NCBI GenBank assembly: GCA_036268355.1
Contig: DATAUG010000187.1
Location: 30,902-94,901 of the forward strand
Source: DASQPJ01 sp036268355
Lineage (GTDB): Bacteria; Actinomycetota; Actinomycetes; Sporichthyales; Sporichthyaceae
Direction of reading: 5' to 3'
Length of the DNA stretch: 64,000 nt
Part shown: piece after piece, positions 1 through 9,700 of the stretch
Layout: each line of letters opens with the position of its first letter
Position numbering within the stretch: the stretch's first letter is position 1
Made by a program: the position numbers and the translations under genes
The notes under the pieces: generated by a model
The model's database searches: none
Told to the model about the DNA's origin: nothing
The model's input: the letters and a program-made list of their open reading frames with translations, nothing else

Positions 1-1365
1 GACGGGATCACGAACCTGTTGGTGTCCGGCAACGAGATCGTGGGCAACGACACCGACAACTGGGAGGTCACCCAACCCGGCTGCGGATGCAGCGGTGGGG
101 TGAAGTTCTGGGCGGTCAACGGTGCGACCGTCGCGAACAACTGGGTGCACGCCAATCGGTCGGTGGGTCTGTGGGCCGACACCGACAACAACGACTTCCT
201 GATCCAGAACAACTGGATCGAGGACAACGTCGCCGAGGCCGTCATCTACGAGACGAGCTACAACCTCAGGCTGACCGCCAACACGATCGCGCGCAACCTG
301 CTGACCAAGGGCGCGGCCCGCGCCGCGGCCGGCGACGCCTTCCCGTACGCCGCGGTCTATGTCAGCAATTCCGGCGGGGACTCACGTGTACCGGCCCGTA
401 CCGCGGAAATCGAGATCTCCCAGAATCTCCTGCAGAACAACTGGTCGGGCATCACCGGCTGGCAGGACGCCAACCGGTTCTGCAACTCACCGGCGAACAC
501 GTCGACCGGATATTGCACCTTGGTCGGCGGCGGGGCGAGCACCAGAACCTGCGTGCAGCCCGGTATTGCCTCGGCGCCGCTGTACGGCAACTGTCAGTGG
601 AAGACCCAGAACCTCGACATCCACGACAACACCTTCGACTTCGACTCCGGCGCCGCCGGCTGCACCAACGCCCTGTGCGGCTGGATGGCCCTGCTGTCCG
701 ACCTCGGCACCTACCCGTCCTGGTCGCCCTACCTGGGCACGGTCGTGGAACAGGCCATCACCTTCGACCAGAACAACCACTGGCACAACAACACCTACAG
801 CGGGCCCTGGCGGTTCATGTCACATGACAACGGCACGGTCCTGACCCAGGCCGCGTGGACCGCCGCGCCCTGGTCCCAGGACGCCGGCTCCACCTTCGCC
901 GCCACCACCCCGGCGAACATTCTCGATCCGGCCACCGCCGGCGGTGAGGGCGGCATCGGGCACTGGGCGCCCTGGTACAAGGCGACCGTTCAAGACACGA
1001 GCGCTGACCCGCACAGCGGCACCGGCGCCATCCAGGTCAACGTCACCGCCTCGTACGGGTGGGGGATTCAGCTCAACAACTACCCGGGATTCCGGGTCGC
1101 CCCCGGGGCCGTGACGGTCAGCTTCTGGGCGCTGGCCGGTACGGCCGCCGCCGCCGGATCGCCGGTCTCCCTGACCGTCGTCTGGACCGGCCCCAACGGG
1201 CAGACCGGGACCACCCTCACCAGTCCCGCGCTGACCGGGAACTGGCAGCAGGCCACCACCAGCCTGCAGGTCCCGAGCGGCGCCACCGCCGCGTTCCTGA
1301 CGGTCAACGGCAGCCAGCCGGGGGGTGCCGCGGTGGTCCTCGACGACATCTACGTCGGGTCCTGA
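1..1365 (+). CDS. Secreted parallel beta-helix protein, 5' end missing
   Basis: The reading frame is open from the first base, so the gene starts before the window and at least 454 codons are visible. Asn-rich turns recur (SGNEIVGND, VANNWVHANRS, IQNNWIEDN, ISQNLLQNNW), which is the pattern of right-handed parallel beta-helix proteins such as pectate-lyase-like or NosD/CASH families. From about residue 320 the sequence changes to a beta-sandwich-like module ending AAVVLDDIYVGS, resembling carbohydrate-binding domains. Probably an extracellular polysaccharide-binding or polysaccharide-degrading protein; the substrate cannot be told, and no signal peptide can be checked because the start is outside the window. 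Confidence 0.75.
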   Translation, partial: DGITNLLVSGNEIVGNDTDNWEVTQPGCGCSGGVKFWAVNGATVANNWVHANRSVGLWADTDNNDFLIQNNWIEDNVAEAVIYETSYNLRLTANTIARNLLTKGAARAAAGDAFPYAAVYVSNSGGDSRVPARTAEIEISQNLLQNNWSGITGWQDANRFCNSPANTSTGYCTLVGGGASTRTCVQPGIASAPLYGNCQWKTQNLDIHDNTFDFDSGAAGCTNALCGWMALLSDLGTYPSWSPYLGTVVEQAITFDQNNHWHNNTYSGPWRFMSHDNGTVLTQAAWTAAPWSQDAGSTFAATTPANILDPATAGGEGGIGHWAPWYKATVQDTSADPHSGTGAIQVNVTASYGWGIQLNNYPGFRVAPGAVTVSFWALAGTAAAAGSPVSLTVVWTGPNGQTGTTLTSPALTGNWQQATTSLQVPSGATAAFLTVNGSQPGGAAVVLDDIYVGS

Positions 1366-1388
1366 GCCGGGGCGGCGGCGGACCGAGC

Positions 1389-1853
1389 TCAGTAGTCGCC
1401 GGTAAGGAGTACCGATCCGTCCGAGGCGTCGACCGACACCAGGCCGTTGGGGCCGTCGGCGGTGGTGGCGCACCGCTGGAAGTCGTCGACCACCGCCTGC
1501 CCGGCGGTGTCGTCGCTCTCGTCCTGCGCGAGGTTCGGGCCCTCGTCGCCGCCGATCGTGGTCGCGATGACGACGGTGGACACGAAGGTGCCCGGGTCCG
1601 CGGAGACACTCATGACGTTCGGGTCGTCCATGCACGACGTCAAGGCGGTGGCCGCGGCCGCGGCCGGGGAGTCAGCGTCGCCGGGCACGGCCGGTGCGCC
1701 GGTCGAATGTCCGGTGAACGCTGTCGAGGCGAGGCCGCCGACGGCGACGAGGGCGACGAGGGCGTAGCCGATCTTGTGTCGACGCAGCCACGAGAGCTTC
1801 GACGTGCGGCGGGCTGCCGGCCGCGGCGACGGGGTGGGCGGGTTGACCGGCAT
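1389..1853 (-). CDS. Membrane-anchored hypothetical protein
   Basis: A protein of 154 residues with a basic N-terminus (RRTSKLSWLRRHK) followed by one hydrophobic helix (IGYALVALVAVGGLASTAF) and an Ala/Asp-rich extracytoplasmic part containing two cysteines (SCMDD, QRCATT) that could form a disulfide. It converges on the beta-helix gene with only 23 bp between the stops. No family was recognised. The start codon lacks a clear ribosome binding site, so a slightly shorter form is possible. Function unknown. Confidence 0.55.
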   Translation of the reverse strand: MPVNPPTPSPRPAARRTSKLSWLRRHKIGYALVALVAVGGLASTAFTGHSTGAPAVPGDADSPAAAAATALTSCMDDPNVMSVSADPGTFVSTVVIATTIGGDEGPNLAQDESDDTAGQAVVDDFQRCATTADGPNGLVSVDASDGSVLLTGDY

Positions 1854-2056
1854 GAGGGCGACCCTGTGGCTTGTGCGGTTCCGGTTCGGCCGTGGCTATG
1901 ACGGCAACCGGCGTGGAGCGGACTCATACTTTCGGTCGGACTTCGCCCAGCCGTTCGGCTGATTTCCATCCTTGCGGGCACGCAACTGATCTGACGGTGG
2001 GTCAGGTGAAGGTGCTGCGTCGGAAGACCTGCCCGGCCCGAGCTCGGGCCGGCGAG

Positions 2057-3535
2057 TCAGTTGTCCTGGTCGGTGTCCCCGTCGTCGCCGGAACTGCCGG
2101 TGTCAGCTGCCATCCGGGCAGACGAGTGCCCGGATGTCCCCTCCTGCAGCGGCAGGACCTGGTGGGCGCCGGGGATCAACGGAAGGTCCAGGTTCGCGAC
2201 CTGGCGGACGGCCCGCGCCAGCTGGGTCCTGGTGTCGGGCAGGCCCGGGAAGTCGCGGGCGGCGACGGCGAAGGCGGAGGTCAGGTCGCCGAAGGTGTTC
2301 CGCCGCCAGGCGGTCAGGTTCGGCACCGCAACGCCGGTGAGGCGTTCCAGGAACTGCAGCGTGGAGGTGTGGTCGAACCGCTCGCTCGCGACATACCCGC
2401 CGGTGGTCCACGGCGAGACGATCAGACACGGCACCCGGAACCCGGCCCCGATCGGCAACCCGTTGATGAACTCGCCCGGAGTGCCCCGCGGCGGCGTCGG
2501 CGGCGCGACGTGATCGAAGAAGCCGTCGTTCTCGTCGTAGTTGAGGATGTAGACGGTTTTGGCCCACACGTCGGGGTCGGCGGCGATCGCGTTGATCTTG
2601 CTCGCCACGAACTCCGCGCCGGCCGCCGGGGTGTAGTCGGGGTGCTCGGACTGGTAGCTGGTCGGCACGATCCACGACACCGTGGGCAGTCTGTCGTGCA
2701 TCGCGTCGTGCTCGAACTGGCCGGCCGGGTAGGTCCGCATCGCGTTCTGGTGCAGCGGGGAGCGGGTCGGTGCGTCCTGGAAGACCTGGAAACGCTCCAG
2801 CAGGTTGCAGCCGTAGTTGTCGGCCTCCTGGTAGATCCGCCAGCTCACGCCGGCCGCGGTCAGCGCCTCGGGATAGGTCCGCCAGCGGTATGGCGTGTGC
2901 GCGACGTTGCTCGTGATCGGCCCGCCGTGCTCGCCGTGCGGGTCGATACTCGCGCTCCACAAATACAACCGGTTCGGCCACGTCGGCCCGAGCACGGAAC
3001 AGTGGTAGTTGTCGCAGATCGTGAAGTTCTCGGCCAACGCGAAGTGGAACGGGATGTCCTCGCGCTTGTAGTAACCCATCGTGTAAGGGCCCTTGTGCCC
3101 GTCGGTGTCGTAATGGGCGGGCACGAAGTTGTCCATGCCCCCGCCGTTCCACGACGAGTGCAGCGCCGACCAGGAGTGGCTCAACGTCGGCACGGCCTGT
3201 GCACTGGTCGTCCTGGTGTCCATGTGGAACGGCAGCAGATACCCGTGCGGATTGCCCGGATCCGGCTGGTGGAACACCGACCGGCCGTTGTCCAAGGTGG
3301 CCGCGGACGGGTCGGCGAACCCGCGTACCCCAGGCAGTGTGCCGAAGTAGTGATCGAACGACCGGTTCTCCTGCATGTGGATCACCACGTGCTTGATGTC
3401 CCGCAACCGCCCGCCCCGCGCCGCCCCGACCGCCAGCGCCCGGTTGACGTTCGAGGGCAGGAATTCCGCCGCGAGCGCCGCCGTCGTCACAAGTCCTGCC
3501 GACTGCAGCAACCGCCGCCGGGTCAACCCAGCCAC
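2057..3535 (-). CDS. Secreted phosphoesterase, phospholipase C / acid phosphatase type
   Basis: Alkaline-phosphatase-superfamily phosphoesterase of the bacterial PlcC/acid phosphatase group. The GTG at 3535 is chosen as start because AGGGAGG lies just upstream and the protein then begins with a twin-arginine-type signal (GLTRRRLLQSAGLVTTAALAAEF). Family motifs are present: HVVIHMQENRSFDHYFGTLPG near the mature N-terminus, the HYDTDGHKGPYTMGYYKREDIPF block, YDENDGFFDHV and a C-terminal FDHTSTLQFLERLTGV. It should hydrolyse phosphate esters outside the cell, perhaps phospholipids, with folded export by Tat; head-group preference is unknown. The length, 492 residues, is normal for the family. 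It is divergent from the PAS-GAF-PP2C gene. Confidence 0.85.
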   Translation of the reverse strand: MAGLTRRRLLQSAGLVTTAALAAEFLPSNVNRALAVGAARGGRLRDIKHVVIHMQENRSFDHYFGTLPGVRGFADPSAATLDNGRSVFHQPDPGNPHGYLLPFHMDTRTTSAQAVPTLSHSWSALHSSWNGGGMDNFVPAHYDTDGHKGPYTMGYYKREDIPFHFALAENFTICDNYHCSVLGPTWPNRLYLWSASIDPHGEHGGPITSNVAHTPYRWRTYPEALTAAGVSWRIYQEADNYGCNLLERFQVFQDAPTRSPLHQNAMRTYPAGQFEHDAMHDRLPTVSWIVPTSYQSEHPDYTPAAGAEFVASKINAIAADPDVWAKTVYILNYDENDGFFDHVAPPTPPRGTPGEFINGLPIGAGFRVPCLIVSPWTTGGYVASERFDHTSTLQFLERLTGVAVPNLTAWRRNTFGDLTSAFAVAARDFPGLPDTRTQLARAVRQVANLDLPLIPGAHQVLPLQEGTSGHSSARMAADTGSSGDDGDTDQDN

Positions 3536-3875
3536 CGGAACCTCCCTGTCGCGGGCCGCCGCCCGTGGTTCGGCGCGGAATTCGCGCTGCGCAACTCGAT
3601 CGTCGGCTCGTCGCGTGCAGTGCCGAAACGAGCCGGCAAACCCTCGCACGTGGGGTTTACCGGACGAAGTTGAACACACGGCGAATGCAGGCCTCCGCGC
3701 CGCTGGAGGGCACACGCCACTTCGGTACATCCGGCGGACGGAGGCCCACCGGATACCGGTTTGCCGGACGCAGGCGACGGGGCGAGGGGCGGGCCCACGA
3801 CGGCATCTGATGTGCCGTCAGGACAGCCGGGGCGATCGTCGGGCCGGCCGCGGTGAAGCCGCCGAAGTGTAAGTT
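3536..3875. other. Divergent intergenic region, no gene seen
   Basis: These 340 bp separate the phospholipase start from the phosphatase start on the other strand, so promoters in both directions are expected here. No convincing coding sequence, hairpin or repeat was found. Confidence 0.4.
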
Positions 3876-6247
3876 GTGGACGTGGCGGCTGAGAACGAGC
3901 GTCGGGCGGGGTCCGGGTCTGCGACGGCCGCGGACGTCGGCGAGTCGTTCGGTGGGCACGATGGTGCTGGGCCGCAGCGCCCGGTTGTCGCCGGCCGATC
4001 GGCATCGGGAATTCGGCGACCTGCTGACCGCCAGGTCTCGGCCGGCGCCGGCTCGGTGGGTCAGGTCGGGGCGGATCTGCAGCCGGCACGTCTGCGGGCC
4101 CGGGAGGCGGCCTGGCGGGCGGCGCTGGTCGACGAGCTGCAGGACGGCTTCTTCGTGATCGACGCCGATCGCCGGGTCGTGGAGGTCAACGACGGGTTTG
4201 CCGCGATCCTCGGCTACGGCCCCGAGGGCCTGCCCTACGTCGTGCCGCACCCGTGGTGGCCCGATCCGGCGCAGGACCCGGCCGGATACGCGACGATGCT
4301 GGCGGCCGCCGATCAGGCCCGGGGCACCGGCCGCGGCCGCTGTGTGGTGGCGTTGCGCCACCGCAGCGGGCACCGGGTCTGGGTCGATATCGCCGCGGAC
4401 GCCGTCCCCGACCGGGAAGGCAGCGGCACGGCCGTGGTCGGGGTGATGCGCGACGTGACCGCCGCTCACCTGGCGGCATTTCGCGCGCGCCGGTTGGCCG
4501 ACCTGGCCGCCGCGCTGGCAGGCACGCAGACGCCGGCGGAGGTCGTGGCGGTACTGGCCGAACAGGTGCAACAGGCACTGGACTGTCAGACGTTCTCCCT
4601 GCGCGAAGTGTTGCCCGGCGGGCAGTCGGCCCGGGCGATGCACGTCGGAGGTACCCCGCTCGGTTACCCGGACCGCTTCACGGAGGTCCCGCTGGACGTG
4701 CCCAGCGCGTTGGCGGAGGTCGCAACCAGCAAGCAACCGGTTTTCCTCGGCTCGGCCCAGGAGAATCGGCGCCGCTACGGGGCCGAGGGTGCGCAGCGTT
4801 ACGAGACGGCCCGCATCGAGGGCCTGGCCCGGTTGCCGCTGCTGGTCGAGGACGAACTGATCGCGATCCTCTCGGTCGGTTACCGGGCGCCACGCGAGTT
4901 CGACCGCGATGAACGCCAGTTCCTGACCACCGTGGCCGACCTGGCCGCGCAGACCCTGGGCCGGGCGGTGCGCACCGAACGACTGCGGATGGCCGCGCGC
5001 CGGCACCGATTGGTCTCGGCGGCTCAGGCGGCGATCAACCGGCGGTTGGATCCGGCCGACCAGTTGCGCGCGCTGGCCCGCTCGGTGATTCCGGAACTGG
5101 CCGATTTCTCCAGCGTCCACGTGCTGGCGACCCCGGTGCCGCCCGGGCTGATGCCACCTCTGCCGGTGATCACCGAACGGGTCGCCTCGCAGACCATTCC
5201 CGGCGTCGAGACGGCGCCGCTGCAAGGCGACATCGCCTGGTACGAGGGCGACCCGATCACCGAGACCGTCCGGCACGGTCGCCTGCTGACCCAACCCATG
5301 CCGACCCCGGCAGTGCCGGAGTGGGCCATCCGCACCGGGACCGCCGCGACGTTCCGCACCGGGCTCAACCACGTGGTGCTGGCCCCGGTCGTCGTCGCCG
5401 GACTGGTGGTGGCAGTCGCCTCCTTCGGCATGTGCAACGACCGGCCGGTGTGGGAACCGGTCGAGTTGGCGATCATCGAGGAGATCGCCGGGTACGCCGC
5501 GGTCGCCCTGGAGCACGGCCTGAGCTACCAGCACAGTCGGCAGACCGCGCTGGTCCTGCAGCGGGCCCTGCTGTCCGACCCGCCACGGGTCCAGGGCGTG
5601 GAACTGTGCGGCAGGTACGTTCCGGCCGGACGCGACCAGGTGGGCGGGGACTGGTACGACGCCTTCGAACTGGCCCCGGCGACCTGGCCCTGGCGGTCGG
5701 CGACGTGGTCGGACACGAGATCACCGCCGCGGCCGCGATGGGGCAGCTGCGGGCCGCGCTGCGCACCCTGGCCCTGGAGCGCGACGCCGACCCGGCGATG
5801 GTGCTCGACCGGCCGGCCGAGACCAACCGGGCGCTGCGAATCACGGCCTTCGCAACCGCGGTGTTCGCCCGGCTCACCCGCATCGGCACCGCGTGGCAGT
5901 TGAGTCGGGCGGTGGCCGGCCACCCGCCCCCGCTGCTCGTCGGTCCCGACGGTGCGGTCGAGCTGCTCGACCGCACCACCGGGGTCGCCCTGGTGCCCAC
6001 GATCACTCGCCCGCGGGCCGCCGCGCACCTGTCGGTGCCCGACGGGTCCACGCTGCTGATGTACACCGACGGGCTGGTCGAACACCGTGGCGTCAACCTG
6101 TCGGAAAGCATCGCCGACCTTTGTCGCCTGGCCGCGGCAACGGCCGGATGTCCGCTCGACGAGGTCTGCGACCGACTGCTGCGGTACGCCCCGGGCAGCG
6201 ACGACGTCGCGCTGCTCGCCGCGCGGGTCGCCGGCCCCACGCGCTGA
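3876..6247 (+). CDS. PAS-GAF-GAF-PP2C (SpoIIE) phosphatase, split by a frameshift
   Basis: Multi-domain serine phosphatase of the SpoIIE/RsbU type that would dephosphorylate anti-anti-sigma STAS proteins in response to sensor domains. Order: a PAS domain at about residues 80-175 (LVDELQDGFFVIDADRRVVEVNDGFAAILGYGP), a GAF domain at about 185-350, a second GAF at about 375-560, then PP2C. The PP2C domain starts in this frame (VGGDWYDAFEL) but continues in another (LALAVGDVVGHEI, LLMYTDGLVEH, GSDDVALL), so one base appears missing in or near the CCCC run at 5674-5677. All metal-binding Asp motifs are intact across the break, so this is a recent inactivation, a sequencing error or a -1 frameshift site. 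The GTG start has only a weak ribosome binding site. Confidence 0.8.
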
Positions 6248-6476
6248 TCGGCCCACCCGAGGAGGTGTCGTGCCAGGTGCCCGGCCCACTCACGCCGCAC
6301 CCATTCTGGGGCGACAAGTTCGCAAATGTCCGCGGTGCGGGCGGGGCTCGTGGGTGCGGCGGGTGTCCGGGGGTAGAGCGCGCCGCCGCCTGCGTTCCGG
6401 CCTCGGCCAGGCTTGCGCGGGCCTCGGGGCGGGCAGGTTCAGGGCGGTGTGCGCCACGAAGGACTGGAGGCCAGGG

Positions 6477-6797
6477 ATGCAACTGCTGGAGAAGGTGGCC
6501 GGCGCCGCCCGGGCCGAGCAGGCCGCAGGATCGCCGCCCGATCGGGACACTCGGGGCAGGTTGCAGCGTCTGGTCGATCCCCTGGACGTTGCCGGACGGA
6601 TGACCCGGGCGGTGTCACCTCATCGGCCCACGCCCGACGGTGCCCACCTCGTCTACTACCTGATGTTGGGCGGCTTCGTCCTCGCCGAGCTGGTCGAGCC
6701 GCCGGTCGCCGCCCTGCTGGCCGTGGGCCATCTGCTGGTCCATTCCCACAACCGGTATCTGGAGGAGGTCGGCGAGGCATTGGCCGAGGCCGACTGA
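6477..6797 (+). CDS. Small membrane-associated hypothetical protein beside CtpI
   Basis: A 106-residue protein. The ATG at 6477 is six bases after GGAGG. An in-frame GTG at 6270 also follows GAGGAGG, but the codons between the two lack G/C bias at third positions, so the short form is preferred. A charged N-terminal half is followed by a hydrophobic stretch (HLVYYLMLGGFVLAELVEPPVAALLAVGHLLVHS) that looks like one or two membrane helices, then an acidic tail. Its last 183 bp lie antisense to the 3' end of the giant P-type ATPase gene. No family recognised; a partner or accessory of the ATPase is conceivable from position only. Confidence 0.65.
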   Translation: MQLLEKVAGAARAEQAAGSPPDRDTRGRLQRLVDPLDVAGRMTRAVSPHRPTPDGAHLVYYLMLGGFVLAELVEPPVAALLAVGHLLVHSHNRYLEEVGEALAEAD

Positions 6798-9700
6798 TCC
6801 GCCGAGTCGGACCATGATCCGTGGGGCGATCACCGACGCCGCCGTGGCGGTTGTCGCGGTGGCCACCACAGCGGCCCAGGCGGCGGGGTCGAGCGGGGTG
6901 CAGCCGAAGAAGTGACTGACGCCGGGCGTCTGCACGATCGCGACCAGCGCGACGCCGCTGCCGACCACGGTGGTCCAGACCAGCGGACTACGCCGCCCGA
7001 CGATGAGGGTCTGGCCGAGTTGGGTGCCGACCAGCGCGACCAGGCCCATGGTGGCTGCCCGCCGCGGGGGACCGGTGACGCGGCCGGTCCACCAGGCGCC
7101 CAGCGCCCCTGAGGCGGTCGCGGCACCGCGTACGACGATGGCCTTCCGCAGCTGTGGGCCCAGATCGGGGGCCGGTGCCCCCTGGAGTTCTTCGCCCAGA
7201 CCGGCCGCTTCGTCGAGATGGAACCCCGCGGTGCCGGTCGGCCGGCCGCGGGGATGGGAGACCGCGACGGCCATCGCCGGGAACATGTCGGTGAGCAGGT
7301 TGACGAGCAGGAACTGGCGGGCGCTGACCGGGGCGTGTCCGGCCCAGGCGGTGCCGAGGATCGTGAAGGCGACCTCCCCGGCATTGCCGCCGATGAGGAT
7401 GCCGACCGCGTCGCGCACTTGTTGCCACATGCGCCGGCCCTCGACCATGGCCTCGAGCAGCAGCGTCAGGTCGGGCTCGGTGAGCACCAGATCGGCCGAG
7501 TCGCGCGCCGCCGCCGAACCGTGGGCGCGCAGTCCGATACCGACGTCGGCCAGTCGGATCGCGGCGGCGTCGTTGCTGCCGTCCCCGGCCATCCCGACGA
7601 CCCGCCCGGTTCGCTGCAGCGCTGCCACGATCCGCACCTTGTGCTCCGGGCTGACTCGGGCGAACACCGTGGAGTTCGCGATCAGCTCGGTCCGGGCGGT
7701 CTCGTCGAGTGCGTCGAGCTGAGCGCCGGTCACGACCGTCCCGGTGATGCCGAGCTGCTGGGCCACCGCGCGTGCGGTCACCGGGTGGTCCCCGGTGACC
7801 ATCCGGACGTCGATGCCGTTGCGGGCCAGTTCGCGCAGCACCGGTCGGGTCGCCGGCCGCGCGGTGTCGGCCAGGCCGAGGAAGCCCAGCAGCGTAAGCG
7901 ACTCCACCGCGGTCTCGAGGTCGACCGGTCGGGCGTCGAGGTCGCGGCGGGTGACCACCAGGACCCGGAGTCCTCCGGCGGCCAAGCGTTGCACCGTGCG
8001 CAGCGCGGCGTCCCGGTCGGCGTCGGTGAATGGGTCGGTCGGGGCGCCGGGTTCACTGTCCAGGATGCACACCCGGGTGCACCGGGCCAGCAGCACTTCC
8101 GGCGCGCCCTTGACGATCAGGCGCAGCTCGGAATCCGTTTGCCCCAGGGCCGCGGCGTAGCCCCGGTTGCTCTGGAACGGCAGTTCGTCGACGGGGTCCC
8201 AGGCCTGCGCGGGCCCGGGCAGGTTCCGCGCGGCGGCCAGCACCGCCCGGTCGGTGGCGTGCAGGACCGGCCCGTCGTCGCCTGCCGGGCAGGCCCGGGC
8301 CGCCGCGCGGAGCAGTTCGCGGGCAGCCGGCGTGTCCGGCGTGCTGTCCGCGGACCAGTGCCGCTGCAGATCGGCCAGCTCGACCAGTTCCGGCACCCCC
8401 TCGGTCAGGGTGCCGGTCTTGTCGAAGCAGATCGTGTCGATGCGGCCGAGGGCCTCCACGGCCCGACTGGACCGGACCAATACGCCGCGCCGCGACAGCC
8501 GTAGCGCGGCCGCGGCCTGGGCCACGGTGGCCACCAGGGGCAGGCCCTCGGGCACAGCGGCGACCGCCACCGCCACCCCGTCGGCGACGGCGGCGCGCAA
8601 CGGTCGCGCCCGCAGCAGGCCCAACGCGGTGACCAGGGCGCCACCGCCCAGCGTCAACGGCAAGGCCCGGTCGGTCAGCGACCGCAACTGGGCCTGCACC
8701 CCGCCCGCGCCGACGCCGGCGGGCACCGCCGCCATCGCCCGCCCGGCCTGGGTCGCCGCGCCCACGGCCACCACCACCGCCGTGCCGCTGCCCGCCACGA
8801 CGACCGTGCCCTCGAACACCATGCAGGCGCGTTCGGCCACCGGCGCGCCCGGCGTGGCGGCGACCTGCTTGCCCACGGTGATCGACTCCCCGGTCAGCCC
8901 GGACTCGTCCAGCTCCAAACCGTCGACGGTGATCAGGCGGGCGTCGGCCGGCACCACCTCGCCGGCCCGAAGGCCGATCAGGTCACCGACCCGAAGTCGA
9001 TCGGCCGCCACGAGCACCGCCTCCGCGGCCGCGTCGTCGATGGCCGCCAGAAGGTGCGCCGGGTCCTCCGACTCATCCGGACCGCCGTACCCGTCGAGAG
9101 CGGTTGACGCGTGCGGCAGGCCGCGCAAGTTGCCGTTGGACGGGTTGCCGGTGGACGGGTTGCCGGTGGACGAGTCGCCGGTGGACGTGAGGACGCGCGC
9201 GGACACCGTGGCCTGCTTTCGCAATTCCTGCATCGCCCGTTCCGCCCGGCGCCGCTGGGCTGTGGCGACGACGGCGTTGACCCCCATCACCGCGCCCACC
9301 AGCACGGCATCGGTGGGCGCCCCGAGGACCGCCGATGCCGCGGCTCCGACGGTCAGCACCGGGGTCAACGGGTCGGAGAGCTCCTCGCGCAGGTGAACCA
9401 GCCACCACCCGGCGTCGCGCACGACCCGTCGCGCCACCGGTGGGACGGGCCTCGCGACGCCCACCCGGGCAACCCACGACTGTGCGGCGGGTGCGTCGCT
9501 GCCGGTGCGGTCGCCGCGGATGTGGGTGACGGACGGTGCTGCTGGACAGGCCGATGCCGGGCCGTTGGGGGCCGCGGCCTGCGGGCCCAAGCGCCTGCGC
9601 ACCTCGTCGGGCTCCAGGGCGTGCCAGGGCAGCAGTGGCACCTGCACCTGTGCCGGTGGCCGGGCGGCGCGGCGCGCGCCTTGCAATCCCGTGACGATGC

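Noticed and set aside
6270..6476. N-terminal extension of the small gene at 6477 starting at GTG 6270 behind GAGGAGG
   Set aside because: The extra 69 codons lack third-position G/C bias and are Arg-rich as in non-coding frames; the ATG at 6477 has its own ideal ribosome binding site.
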